64,000 nt of DNA from contig NW_006768765.1 in assembly GCF_000204055.1 (NCBI RefSeq), positions 3,279,818 through 3,343,817 of the forward strand, written 5' to 3'. The position numbers and the translations under genes are program-made. The DNA is from Melampsora larici-populina 98AG31 (taxonomy: Eukaryota; Basidiomycota; Pucciniomycetes; Pucciniales; Melampsoraceae). Shown here one piece after another: positions 21,964 through 32,884 of the stretch; positions within the stretch are counted from its first letter, which is position 1, and each line of letters opens with the position of its first letter. The notes below the pieces were generated by a model. It saw only the letters and a list, made by a program, of their open reading frames with translations. It was not told the origin of the DNA and searched no databases.

Positions 21964-24900
21964 ATGTCTTCACCTCAGTCTTCGAACACGGCAAACCCAG
22001 CATCTTTGCTCTATGTTTTATCGAATTCAGAGCAACAGTTCGTGGCTAGATATGTAGAGCCTCGTCTGGAGTCCTTTCATAATTCAGTAAATGGTGTGAT
22101 TGATGAGCGCAATTCGAATGCTTCGGCGGCTATAGAAAAGTTACTTACTTCATCAATTAATCAAGCAAAAAATGATGTCATAAATATTGTCAATTCTTCT
22201 ATTTCCCAGGCGAAAACTGATGTTATGAATGTACTTCGTGGCGAGTTTAATGGTCACTTCAAGACTGATGAAGATAAAATCAATGCCGGTTTGAATGACG
22301 GGTTCGCTACTACGAAGAAGGCTTGTCTGGACGTTTTGGATGAAGAACTTACCAATTTTCGTCGCACTTTTCCGACTTCAACAGCGGCAGCGGCTAATCC
22401 AGAACCTCCAGTCATTGCTGGCTTAACCTTCGATGGAACGGACGCTCGCAAGGTACCTGGTTTTATCAGTGTTATTCGTGATTCTCTTTTTGCGAATTCT
22501 GTCTGTTTTTCTGGTGATGATCAAAAAATCAATTGGGTTTTGAAGCACTTCCCTTTGGCTTCAGGTCCTCACGACTGGTGGATGAGCTTGTTGAAACTTA
22601 ATGATAGGGAGAATGGTGTTAAAGAGTCGGATGAGTTTTCCATTAATCCTACTCCTTTCGTTATTGGTCCTTTAAAAACTTTGTCTGCTTTTTTTAAAGA
22701 ATTCTTGGAAAAATTTGGAGATAAATTCGCTGAAGAGAGATTATTTTTAGAACTTCAATCTTTCAAACAAGGCAAACTCCCAGTTTCTCAATTTATTTCT
22801 CGATTTAACTCAATGGCCTTTCAAATGCAACTTTCAAATGTAGTTTTAAAAAATTTGTTCACGGCTGGTTTACGACCTGAGGTAAAGGATCGCGCTCTTA
22901 AGCATCCTGATTGGTTCAAATGCTCGACTATTGAAGAACGGCAGGCGGTTGCAATGATGGCTTCTGAGCAAATTATGCACGTCAGCGCAAATAATCATTT
23001 GCTTGTTCAATCTCATTCGGCACATCGAGCTATCGCAATGCCTCCGGCGGTTCAAGTTCCTCGCGACCCGAACGCAATGGATGTTGATGTAAATGCAGTC
23101 GCCTCTAAACATCCTTTTCCTCCTCTGCCAGTTGGTGTTTCTTTTGGCTCTTTTGTGAAATTCTGTCATAATCGGAAAATGTGTCATTGTTGTCTTAAAC
23201 CTTATGATTCCACGCATAAAGGTCCTGATGGTAAAGGCATTGGATGTCCAAATTTGCCACCTCGTACTACTCAAGAGATCGAAATGTTTATGCAAAAACA
23301 TCGAGCTCCAGCTTCAAATCCTCATTCTTCTCAGACTATGGTTGCGGCGGTGGATTCTTCTCCTCAAACTGTTCGATCTCAGGCTCAGCGTCCACCGGTT
23401 CAATTTATGATTCCAAATCTGACCAATGTACCGGATGTACAAGCTGGATTTCGGCAAGTTCCGACGGGTTATCAGTTGCCACCTCACTTACCGCTTTATC
23501 ACCCTTACCAATTCGCATTGACGTCGCAATTTCATCATCCTCTGCAACATCCGGGATTACCTGCAGCTATGGGTATTCCAGCGGCGGTGGGGATAACGGA
23601 CCCGGTTCAACAAGTTTTGGCATTATTCTCCGAATACCAAAATATCGACCAACCTACTTATTATGATCATTCAGGAACTAATCAATTAGATCACACCCCA
23701 ATGTTCGATCCAACGGACGATGGTATTGTTGATGATGTGGTGGAGGCGAAGGTTTCAGCAATAAATTTTAAAAATTCTTCGACCAATGATCCTTGTCTTA
23801 TTTTATCCATTCAATTAGTCTCTGACAATAAGGTTTTCATGGCAAAGGCATTGGTTGATTCAGGAGCTTCTGGTAGTTTTTTAGATAAATCTTTTGTTCA
23901 AAAGCATTCATTTCCTTTACTGCAGCGTTCTTTTCCTTTGAAATGTGTAACGTTTGATGGTTCAGCTGGGAAAGACAGTCTTGTAACTCATTATTGGTGT
24001 GGTGGTCTTTCAATTTTGGACGACACTAATCAACTTTTCAAATCGAATGTTTCACTTGACGTTACAACTTTGGGTGGTTATGATGCGATCCTAGGAATGG
24101 ATTGGTTGCGACTCCATCAAGGATGGGTTGGAGGTTCAGGTCCTTCGTTGCGTTTGGATTTGCCTCAAGTTTCAGCTTTTTCCAAAGAATCTGGTGAATA
24201 TTCGCCTCTTTTCAAATCTCAATTTTCTTCGATTCTTTCGTCTTCGGCAAAATCTATCACTCCTTCAGTTTCTTTAATCTCTCCTTTACCTAAGGAGTTT
24301 GAGAAGTTTGCTGATGTCTTTGCATCACAGGACTCTTATTGTTTACCTCCTCATCGGGATGCTTTTGACATGGCTATTCGGTTGAAAGAAGGAGCTGTGC
24401 CTACCTATGGGGGATCTTATTTGTTATCAAGGTTGGAGGAAGTCGAATTAAAGTCATGGCTGAATGGGCAGTTAGAGAAGGGAAACATAAGGCCCTCTTC
24501 GTCATCTGCTGCCTCTCCTATTTTTTTTGTAAAAGTCCCAGGTAAAAAGAATCGTCCGTGTGTAGATTATTGCTCATTAAACTCCATGACTATTAGAGAT
24601 AGTTTCCCTATTCCTTTATTAGGTGATCTTTTGACTCGTGTTTCAGGTTGTAAATTCTTTACTAAGTTAGATCTTAAATCAGCTTTTAATTTCATTCGTA
24701 TCAAAGAAGGAGAGGAGTGGAAAACGGCTTTTAGAACTCCGTGGGGGTTATTTGAATGTTTAGTAATGCCATTTGGTTTGGCGAATGGTCCGGCGTGCTT
24801 TCAGAGATTTATTCAATCAGTTCTGTCAGAGCATTTGGGTATTTCCTGTTTTGTTTATATTGATGACATCCTTATTTTTTCCAGAACTAGACAGGAACAC

Positions 24901-27273
24901 GAGCAGCATATTACAGAAGTTTTGAAAAAATTACAAGATCATAATCTGAAAGTTTCACCTGACAAATGCCAATTTTACGCTTCTGAGGTTACATTCTTGG
25001 GTTTTGTCATTTCACAAGATGGTTCACGTATGGATCCAAAAAAACTAAGCACTATTCTTGATTGGCCATATCCAGTAAATTCAAAACAGCTTTACCGCTT
25101 TCTCGGTTTCACAAATTTCTATCGTCGGTTTATACATCGATTTTCTTCACTTGCTGCGCCGCTGACTTCGTTAACGCAGAAAGACGTGGATGTTGTGGAA
25201 GGGTTGACAAGTCAGGCGTGTGTTTCCTCTTTTAAAGCTCTTCTGTCCGCTTTTACTACTGCACCTTTACTTTCACATTTCGATTTTGACAAACCTCAAG
25301 CTTTGCAAGTGGATTGCTCCGGGTTTGCCATGGCAGCTATTTTATCACAACCGGATAACGAAGGAAATTTGCTTCCGGTCTCATTCTTTTCTCGCAAATT
25401 GACTCCTGCGGAAAAGAACTGGCAAGTTCATGACCAGGAACTTGGTATCATTGTTGAATCTTTTGAGGAATGGCGGGCATGGTTAACTGGTACGCCTACT
25501 CCTGTTACAGTTTTTTCAGATCATGCAAATCTTCGGTACTTCATGACATCTCAGAAGTTAACCCCGAGACAAGCACGATGGGCTTCTTATCTCAGTTCGT
25601 TTCATTTTCAAATCTTACATACACCGGGAAAAATTAATCCTGCCGATCCTTTGTCGAGACGTCCTGATTTCAAGGGTTTTGACAAGGATTCGAATAGAAT
25701 GACTTTGCTTAAACCTTATATGATCAAAGAGGGCGTATCCGTTTGTTCTATTGATACATCTTTCATCATTCCGTCGGATGCAACTCGTACGCTTCTAGTC
25801 AATTCATATAAAGACTATGAAGGACTTGATGGTTCAATTTCCCCACCTCCATTTTTTACGTTTAGAGGGGGTCTGTGGTGGTTTAGGGATCGTTTATTCG
25901 TCCCTTTACCTCTTCGACAACAAATTCTGTCAGCTTTTCATGATTCCACGTCCATGGGACATCCAGGAATTGCGCATATGATTAGTGCAATTACCAGGAC
26001 ATTCGGATGGCCTTCCATTCGAAAGGATGTTATAAATTTTGTTAGGAGTTGCGAGTCTTGTCAGCGGTCCAAAAGGTCAACTCGTGCGCCTCAAGGACAA
26101 CTTATTCCCTCCTCAAATCCTGACCGACCGTGGAGTGTTATTGGAATTGATTTCATCGTCAAACTCCCAGTTTTGTCAGGCTGTGATTCCATTCTTGTAA
26201 TCACGGATTATTTTAGAAAGGGCGCTCATTTTATTCCTTGTAAGGAATCAATGAATGCACCTGAATTGGCCTCTCTTTTCATTTCTCATTTCTTTCGTTA
26301 TCATGGGTATCCCGATAAAATCATTTCAGATCGGGGTTCTACTTTTGTGTCAGCATTTTGGACCTCGGTTCAGAAGCAACTCCGTATTTCACCTGCTCCG
26401 TCAACGGCATTTCATCCACAAACGAATGGCCAGACGGAGAGGACAAATCAGACTCTGGAAGCATATCTTCGGCATTTTATCAGTTACCGCCAGGATGACT
26501 GGGTTGATCTCTTGCCAATGGCAGAGTTTTGTTTTAATAATTCTGTTTCCTCTTCCACAAAATTGACTCCATTTTTTGCATGGCAAGGATTTCATCCGAG
26601 AGCAAACAGTTTTACTGAATTCTCTCGAGTACCGCATGCTGACAAATTCATAGAACATTTGGAAGCCACACAGTTGAATCTCTTAATTTCATTAAAACAC
26701 GCAAAACAAGCTCAAGCAACAGCTCATAACAAACATCGACGTATAGGTCCCGTTTACTCTCCAGGGGATCTTGTGTGGTTGTCTCGTCAAAACATATCGA
26801 CTACGAGACCTTCTTCAAAATTGGATTATCGAAGGATTGGCCCGTTTCCAGTGGTAGAAATGGTCGGAGCCAACGCGGTTCGATTAAATCTGGGACGTAC
26901 ATATTCCAGATTGCATCCTGTGTTTAATATTTCCCTCATTTCTCCGTTTGTTCATCCATCAGTAGGGGGAAGAAACTCGACAATGCAAAAGAATGCTCAA
27001 GAGATCTCTGAAACACCAAAAATTCATGATTGGAGACATATCTCAGCAATTTTAGATTATAGAAAAAGAGGCAAAGCACAACCCGAATACTTGATAAGGT
27101 GGTTAGGAAGATCAGTATCAGATGATACTTGGGTAGCGCTTTCAGATATATCTTCAGACTTGGATCTTTTCATCTTAAATTTTCACGCAAAATTTCCTCA
27201 GTTTCCAGTTCCAAATTCTTTATTAGATTCTAGGTTTTCAATGGGTTATCAGGCAGCGTTGGGGGAATTATGA
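21964..27273 (+). CDS. Gag-Pol polyprotein of the Ty3/gypsy element
   Basis: A single open frame of 1,769 residues from the ATG at 21964, chosen because it precedes a normal soluble Gag start (MSSPQSSNTANPAS). The frame is open upstream to 21568, but those 132 codons are T-rich and give only hydrophobic residues, so they are probably leader. Gag is followed by a Cys-rich patch without the classic CCHC spacing. Then come protease (DSGAS, catalytic Asp near residue 632), RT (YIDD, first Asp near 967), RNase H (VDCSGFAMAAILSQ), and integrase with an HHCC part (CESCQRSK) and Asp residues in IGIDFIV and ISDRGSTF (near 1456). A chromodomain-like end (EYLIRWLGRSVSDDTWV, near 1710) could guide integration to chromatin. 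No break is visible. Confidence 0.93.
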   Translation: MSSPQSSNTANPASLLYVLSNSEQQFVARYVEPRLESFHNSVNGVIDERNSNASAAIEKLLTSSINQAKNDVINIVNSSISQAKTDVMNVLRGEFNGHFKTDEDKINAGLNDGFATTKKACLDVLDEELTNFRRTFPTSTAAAANPEPPVIAGLTFDGTDARKVPGFISVIRDSLFANSVCFSGDDQKINWVLKHFPLASGPHDWWMSLLKLNDRENGVKESDEFSINPTPFVIGPLKTLSAFFKEFLEKFGDKFAEERLFLELQSFKQGKLPVSQFISRFNSMAFQMQLSNVVLKNLFTAGLRPEVKDRALKHPDWFKCSTIEERQAVAMMASEQIMHVSANNHLLVQSHSAHRAIAMPPAVQVPRDPNAMDVDVNAVASKHPFPPLPVGVSFGSFVKFCHNRKMCHCCLKPYDSTHKGPDGKGIGCPNLPPRTTQEIEMFMQKHRAPASNPHSSQTMVAAVDSSPQTVRSQAQRPPVQFMIPNLTNVPDVQAGFRQVPTGYQLPPHLPLYHPYQFALTSQFHHPLQHPGLPAAMGIPAAVGITDPVQQVLALFSEYQNIDQPTYYDHSGTNQLDHTPMFDPTDDGIVDDVVEAKVSAINFKNSSTNDPCLILSIQLVSDNKVFMAKALVDSGASGSFLDKSFVQKHSFPLLQRSFPLKCVTFDGSAGKDSLVTHYWCGGLSILDDTNQLFKSNVSLDVTTLGGYDAILGMDWLRLHQGWVGGSGPSLRLDLPQVSAFSKESGEYSPLFKSQFSSILSSSAKSITPSVSLISPLPKEFEKFADVFASQDSYCLPPHRDAFDMAIRLKEGAVPTYGGSYLLSRLEEVELKSWLNGQLEKGNIRPSSSSAASPIFFVKVPGKKNRPCVDYCSLNSMTIRDSFPIPLLGDLLTRVSGCKFFTKLDLKSAFNFIRIKEGEEWKTAFRTPWGLFECLVMPFGLANGPACFQRFIQSVLSEHLGISCFVYIDDILIFSRTRQEHEQHITEVLKKLQDHNLKVSPDKCQFYASEVTFLGFVISQDGSRMDPKKLSTILDWPYPVNSKQLYRFLGFTNFYRRFIHRFSSLAAPLTSLTQKDVDVVEGLTSQACVSSFKALLSAFTTAPLLSHFDFDKPQALQVDCSGFAMAAILSQPDNEGNLLPVSFFSRKLTPAEKNWQVHDQELGIIVESFEEWRAWLTGTPTPVTVFSDHANLRYFMTSQKLTPRQARWASYLSSFHFQILHTPGKINPADPLSRRPDFKGFDKDSNRMTLLKPYMIKEGVSVCSIDTSFIIPSDATRTLLVNSYKDYEGLDGSISPPPFFTFRGGLWWFRDRLFVPLPLRQQILSAFHDSTSMGHPGIAHMISAITRTFGWPSIRKDVINFVRSCESCQRSKRSTRAPQGQLIPSSNPDRPWSVIGIDFIVKLPVLSGCDSILVITDYFRKGAHFIPCKESMNAPELASLFISHFFRYHGYPDKIISDRGSTFVSAFWTSVQKQLRISPAPSTAFHPQTNGQTERTNQTLEAYLRHFISYRQDDWVDLLPMAEFCFNNSVSSSTKLTPFFAWQGFHPRANSFTEFSRVPHADKFIEHLEATQLNLLISLKHAKQAQATAHNKHRRIGPVYSPGDLVWLSRQNISTTRPSSKLDYRRIGPFPVVEMVGANAVRLNLGRTYSRLHPVFNISLISPFVHPSVGGRNSTMQKNAQEISETPKIHDWRHISAILDYRKRGKAQPEYLIRWLGRSVSDDTWVALSDISSDLDLFILNFHAKFPQFPVPNSLLDSRFSMGYQAALGEL

Positions 27274-27292
27274 GGTAGATGGTGATTATTAT

Positions 27293-27577
27293 TGTAATGA
27301 TTTGTAATATCAAAGAAAGAAATAACAAATGTTGACTAGGATACATAACAAATAAAAGATAAAACTTGTTAGGTTACAGGATAGTAGAAGATAGTTGTTA
27401 GGATAGATGTTTATAGAAGGAATAGATGTTAATATGTGTATATAATATGTGTTATGTGTATATGGTTTTTACTTTCTCTTTATCGAATTATTAACGTAGT
27501 TTTTGTCACTCTAAAAAGTCTATACGTGCCTTAAAGTTGAGCTATGCTTGACCAGACCCTAGACTCGAGCCCTTACA
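27293..27577 (+). repeat. 3' LTR (285 bp)
   Basis: Same length as the 5' LTR and identical but for one base. Followed by the TATGT target duplication. Confidence 0.93.
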
Positions 27578-27646
27578 TATGTACCCTGAGAGTGTGAGTA
27601 ATACACTACATACTCACACTCGAGTGACACAATTCTCCTTGCAGTG
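27578..27646 (-). repeat. Right terminal inverted repeat of the CACTA element, outer part
   Basis: Starts with the duplicated TATGT (27578-27582), then completes the CACTA inverted repeat to its CAGTG end at 27646, followed by the ACA duplication. Confidence 0.88.
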
Positions 27647-28487
27647 ACAGTGGCACCATCGTATAACTGTATAGGTTCTTTGAGTAGCACAATCAAGTGT
27701 TCACGGGTGGTTGAAGGGTGGGTTGACGTGTGAAGTTGGATGTGGAGACGTCGGACGAGCATGATGACAAGTGGTACGTATATATATGCCGGTTCATTCG
27801 TACGTATGATATATATGCCGGTTCATTCGTACGTATGCCGGTTCATTCGGCATGGCAAAAGTACCGATCTGTTTGGCAGTGGTGATATGCGATTACCTCG
27901 GGCATGAATTAACGAGACATGTACCTCAAGCCGAGGTTGGCTGTCCCTTCCCTCTGATGATACTTTTGAACAGATGTTGCTTATCCAACAAGGAAAACAA
28001 AACTTTTTCTAAAAAAATGGAGTAAAGATATGCATTCTCCAGTCAATAGACACACCGCTCCGACTAAAGGGCCGTCCAGGCAAAGTAGTCTTTTGTTTTT
28101 AATTGTTTGATAGTGTTGTATGCAAATATGAAATGCACTTTTTCTAAAAAAAAAAACTTCGCGGGAAAACCTCGCCTGATAGGGATAAAAAGAAAGACAA
28201 GGGCTGACAAGGGGTTCCTATCGCTAACGGCAGTGTTCAGCCCTTTTCTACATAGCCGTGATCGATAGGAGTATGTCTGAGGATGTGCATTGTGCATGAC
28301 TACGTAAGTACATAAATCACATGGAGGGGAGTGGGACTGTACAGTGGCGGGTTCGAATGTCGAAATTGATAAATATTTGAACAGGTTTCACAGGACCCAT
28401 ACGGCAGGCCATCCGCCATTGCTTTGAATCCGTGGCAGTGTACGATGACTTGGCAAACCCCCTCCGAGACCGGGGTGACGAGGCTTT
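27647..28487. other. Gene-free stretch with a minisatellite
   Basis: No gene recognised. Positions 27774-27852 hold about three copies of a unit containing ATATGCCGGTTCATTCGTACG. The rest is the upstream region of the terpene-synthase-like gene. Confidence 0.5.
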
Positions 28488-28499
28488 ACTATATATAGA
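28488..28499 (+). promoter_or_regulatory. TATA box of the terpene-synthase-like gene
   Basis: ACTATATATAGA lies about 95-105 bases before the start codon at 28594, a normal spacing for a fungal core promoter with a short leader. Confidence 0.55.
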
Positions 28500-28593
28500 C
28501 GGGCTGAGTCTCGAGCATACTCCCAAATATCATTGCAGAAAGTCTTGAGCTCATCAGTATCATCGAATCCTTTCCATCTTACTAACTTTCAGC

Positions 28594-30188
28594 ATGAGTA
28601 TCTATGATGACATTTTGAAACAATTCCCTACGATTGACGAGTGGAGTGATTCTGACCAAAAGGTATACTGGTTCACATCTTTGTTTCATGTAAGCTTTCA
28701 GCTTAAGACTTATCTTTTGTTTCTTTGAGATCATGCTCGAGCCCTACACGTACCTTGGCATCAACACTGCTAAGGAGCTTCCATCGATGGTCACCAAAGC
28801 TCTCAATCATTGGTATCAAGTACCACAGCCTGCGCTCGATATCGTCTTGCAGATCGTCGGACCGATACATGCTGCATGTCTATTGTTCGTGACTTGTGAT
28901 TTGGTTACATTTTTTTAGATGAGTGATCTGACCTTGATCAATATCTACCTCTATAGAATCGACGACATCCAAGATGATTCCGATTTGAGAGGAGGGAACC
29001 CAGGTATGTTGCGAGTCCTAATCCTTGTTGATCTCGCTGATGAGAATTGTCTCTGCTTCAGTGGCTCATAAAGTATACGGCGTGGCGCAGACCATAAACA
29101 CAGCCACGTACGTGTGACAAGCGGCTTTTCTACCTTGCAATGGCCCGTGAAGCCTTTCTGACAGTGTGACTACTCTACTTCTCAGTTACGTGTGCTTTGA
29201 TGCGTACCACAAGATATCAGAATTGAGACCATTTTTAAAATCGCCCGAGACCATTGATTTGTGGAGCATTATCAACGGTAAGCAATAACCTGAGCCTTTT
29301 CCAAAGTTGAAAATCCGACGTACTGATTTTGGTGCTGGAGTTCAGATGAGATTGCGGCACTTCATCGCGGTCAATGGATAGATTTGTACTGGCGGGACTC
29401 CTTGATATGCCCCACAGAGGAAGAGTATCTCCGCATGATACACAATAGTTGAGTCTATTACTTCTTTCGTTTTCCTTTCCTATCGATGCTGATTGGTGCT
29501 CGTCTTCTGTCCAGAGACGGGAGCCATATTTCGATTGCCAATGAGGTTGTTGCAAGCCCTATCTCCAGTCGACTCGGTACCGTTAGTGAAATGATTATCG
29601 GACAATGCGAAGGATTCTGACATCTTTAATATGGAAACAGTGACTGCTTTCCGCTGGTGAATATCGTTGGAATCCTCGTTCAAATTCGGAATGATCTCTT
29701 GAGCTTATCTGCCGATGTCAGTTTCAACATTGCATTTATCGCCCTTTGCATTGATTATCAATCATCGTTGACTTTGAACCTGCTGTGATAGTTTACAAAA
29801 GATAAAGGTTTTTGCGAAGACTTTTCCGAGGGAAAATTTAGCTTTCCAATCATTCATTCAGTAAAGGCTGATAGCTCAAACAGTCTATTGATGGGTAAGA
29901 GGCTCATATCTTCTCAAATTCATTCCTTTTCTCAACTTTATCAAAAGCTAACAATCATTCTCTCAATTAGACATCTTACGGTTACGTCCAAAAGATGAGG
30001 CCACGAAAATGAAGGCCTTAAGATATATGAAAGATCAAACCAAATCATTGGATCATACTTTTGATGTTCTTTGTAAATTGGAGAAAACCGCAAAGCAAGA
30101 ATTAGAGAAGCTAGGTGGGAACTCAGAATTGAGCTCTATCTTTGAGCGTATTCATCTTTCTCCAACTCCTGAGATTGAAGACCATTAG
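28594..30188 (+). CDS. GGPP-synthase-like protein, putative IDS-like terpene synthase
   Basis: Ten exons, all GT-AG with agreeing phases: 28594-28662, 28730-28884, 28957-29003, 29062-29107, 29186-29277, 29346-29447, 29515-29581, 29641-29716, 29792-29894 and 29971-30188. They encode 324 residues, the usual GGPP synthase length. Family blocks are plain: [44 protein letters not shown] and [15 protein letters not shown]. The first Asp motif, DDIQD (residues 77-81), is intact. The second is changed: GGPP synthases have RDDYxN, whereas here R209 is followed by NDLLS with Asp at 218 (N210, S214, D218), close to the NDxxSxxxE triad of class I terpene cyclases. LRRG after the first motif is LRGG. Terpene synthases derived from GGPP synthase have been reported in Melampsora, and this looks like one. 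A diverged GGPP synthase is the alternative. Confidence 0.85.
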
Positions 30189-30976
30189 AAAGCTACATGG
30201 GGTCCTTAAAGGCGATCAAGTCTATTTCCAACACATCATTTTTGTGTTTTGTTTTGCAGCAGTTGTTTTGTCTTCATTCTGGTACACGCCATCTGACATA
30301 TCTCTCTGATATCAGCGTACATGTAATATATATCACACATAATGTGTGCAATGTTGTGTTTCCTTCTACTTGATTATGCTAGCCCCTGGGCCCTCTGGAC
30401 CTCAAAGATTTTGTGCGACAAACCTTTAAACCAGTGATACTTATACAGCATCAGGTCTTCATGCCCACACCAGGGTTCATGGGTCTACTGATAAATTGGC
30501 GTTAGTGTTGACACGGTCCAAGTGGACAATTGACAATAGCAGGGAGTAACTTCATTAGAACCTGGCACACTTGAAACCATAGATTTATCAACTTAACTAA
30601 GTCCCACAGTCAGACACTGATCTTTGCAAGGTCAGTATAGGTTTAGGTCTTTTCCGGGTAAAGCCAGGTGGTGTCTACCGCTGCATTGGAACATGCTGTT
30701 GGTGCCTCTGGAGTTTGGAGCCTCATGATTGGATAATACTTGAGTACATAGGCTCTGTTCTCGCCAATATTTGTTTTCAAACTCAATTTTGTGAGCAGTA
30801 GAACCCAATGTGTCTTGTGGAACATAGCCATAGGCACCTTTTAAAAAACGGCCATCCCCAAAGCCTAAGCAGCCTTCCATTATCTCAAAGCAATTTCTCA
30901 AGCATCATAATTGAGTTATGTATGGGAAGCTAGAATTTTACACTGCCTGACCCACTTTACACCAACAAATCCGGTG
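30189..30976. other. Gap after the terpene-synthase-like gene
   Basis: Holds its 3' untranslated region and unassigned sequence. A minus-strand open stretch at 30632-30901 is not clearly a gene. Positions 30936-30976 look like the outer edge of the repeat family of the following fold-back element. Confidence 0.4.
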
Positions 30977-31991
30977 TAAACCACACATGATGCAAAATTA
31001 AATAAAAGGGGGTGCATTTTTTAATTTTACTCAAAGTTGGGCTTCAAGATCTTTACACCACCGATTTTACACCAACTTTCTTTACACTCAGTAAAAAAAC
31101 AACTTGGTGTAAGATAAAAAAAGGCGATTGATAAACCACGCCGACTTCAAAGCTGGTTTGACGCCGGTTTTTTCAAACCGGATTCCTTTAGAAGATGTAC
31201 AGCTGCTATACTGAGGTACAGAGCTGTACCACTTCTACAGCCTTCAAACCTCTTCAACCTATTTCTGACGCCGGGTTTTGACAGACTCGGCGTTATTCCT
31301 TTTGAAAGTTTTTGGATTGTGTTCACCGATTGATCAATCCTAATTCTTGTTTCTGAGAAGGTGACTAGAGAAATTCATGTTCTACATACTCAATTTCGGT
31401 AGTTGTAGTAAACATTGAGAGTTTCTACTTGTCTGAGATGAAGGGCTATTGAAAATGTTTCCATTTGCAATGTTGGACGATTGAACAAAGCTTGGACCAA
31501 TCACAAGAAACATGATATACATCAAAATGCGGCATATCTCTGTCTTTGACTCATCGTTCATCGACTTCTTTGACACTACTAGAAATCACCGATTATTGTG
31601 ATAGCATGCTCTGTTTTGAGGTTTCCATTGTGAAGAAGCAAACCAATTGCAAACCTCATGATTGTTTCTATCTACTCGCGGCTCCTAATTCTTAAAGGTA
31701 GGCAGCGGCTTCAGTTATTTTTGTCCAAACTTCAAACATCTTTATCCGAATCAAAAGCCGGCGTCAGAAGCAAAACAAAACCCCGGCTGCAGAAAAACCT
31801 AGAAAAACTCTGAAGGCAGTAGAAGTGGTACAGCTCTGTACCAGTCTGTACCTCAGTATAGCAGCTGTACATCTTCTGAAGGAATCCGGTTTGAAAAACC
31901 CGGCGTCAAACCAGCTTTGAAGTCGGCGTGGTTTATCAATTGCCTAAAAAAAATACACCCCCTTTTGATTGATTTTACACCATGTGCGGTT
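30977..31991. mobile_element. Fold-back/MITE with nested long inverted repeats
   Basis: Two sets of inverted repeats are nested. The outer pair is 30977-31022 against 31946-31991 (about 46 bp, imperfect, sharing AAAAGGGGGTG). The inner pair is 31122-31240 against 31819-31945 (about 120 bp, few differences, sharing TTGATAAACCACGCC and AGATGTACAGCTGCTATACTGA). No transposase is encoded between them. TTTACACC motifs recur in the left outer arm. No target duplication was identified with certainty. Confidence 0.75.
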
Positions 31992-32884
31992 CAACTATAC
32001 ACATCATAGATGATCTCTCTTTCTAACAACATGATGCAACAAATTGTTTTCAATGATGCATTTATAGACAGCTGCTTCCTAACTTGTTGTCTCATCTCTT
32101 CATTGAACTCAAGAATAGTTTTTGTTTCCTACATTCTTTCTTTCTTTGAATTGTGGTTTTCACTCAATCATCCATCAGTCCTTCTTAAGTGACTGAAGTC
32201 TGATCATGGGATGATAGAATTTTGAAAATAAGGAGAAGCCCCAAAACTCAACACATAATCATTCATTGATCCTTCAGACACGAAATTCCCTGAGTCTTGG
32301 TCCTCCAAATCACACAAATCATGATAATGGAAGATATTTCAAAATCAATATTTGAAACTGTTCTTTCCTTTACTCTTCTTGATACATGGCACATTGATTT
32401 GTCAAGTGTTTGCCAAACATCAAACATCAACAACTATGGCAAAATTGCAATTCCTGATCAGCCGTGGACTTAGTCAAACTATAACTTTACAAAAGTCTTG
32501 AGTCCCAAGCTGCAGCACATGCAACTTGGTAAAGGAGTCAAACTGTTCCAGGAACAAGTGTTTCACAGACATTGTTGTAGTGCACATGTAAAGTTGAAAC
32601 TTTGCAAACCTCAAGTTTCTTTGTTTGGATCAAATCCGCACGACCTATGGTCAATAAATAGCCAAAAAAACAATCTTGCCCGATACCAGTACTACAATGG
32701 CATCATAAACTCATCAATGATAATCTACAAATCAGCAAAACACAACCTACAAGACTGTCCTTCAAGAAAGAACAGACCTCAACATATAAATATACAAGAA
32801 ATTACATTACTAGCATCTTGTCATACAAACCTCAACTTTCAAAAGTGAATCTAATACAAATTTCAAGCTTATATTAAAGTAAGA
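31992..32884. other. Gene-free stretch
   Basis: AT-rich sequence between the fold-back element and the 3' end of the acyl-CoA synthetase gene. I see no convincing gene or repeat. Confidence 0.4.

Larger units (their letters stand above)
21237..27577 (+). mobile_element. Intact Ty3/gypsy LTR retrotransposon (chromovirus-like)
   Basis: The element has 285-bp LTRs at both ends, TGTAAT...CTTACA, differing at one base only. It is flanked by TATGT on both sides (21232-21236 and 27578-27582), a 5-bp duplication typical of LTR elements. One long reading frame spans gag to chromodomain. The near-identical LTRs and open frame point to recent insertion and possible activity. It lies within the right TIR of the CACTA element, so it is the younger of the two. 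Confidence 0.95.
13943..27646 (+). mobile_element. CACTA/EnSpm-like (Plavaka-like) DNA transposon, split by a gypsy element
   Basis: The ends start CACTGCAAGG and close with the reverse complement, the CACTG terminus typical of CACTA elements. They are flanked by a 3-bp duplication ACA (13940-13942 and 27647-27649), also typical. The inverted repeats are 415 bp on both sides: 13943-14357, and 20886-21236 plus 27583-27646 once the gypsy insertion and its duplicated TATGT are removed. The two computed lengths agree exactly. Inside are a broken transposase gene, an intact accessory gene and subterminal palindromes. Without the retrotransposon the element is about 7.4 kb. Confidence 0.9.

Noticed and set aside
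30632..30901. Minus-strand open stretch that faintly resembles the end of a PIF/Harbinger nuclease
   Set aside because: Only a loose resemblance (GFGDGRFLKGAYGYVPQD) without clear catalytic residues, and two frames compete. Not enough to name it.
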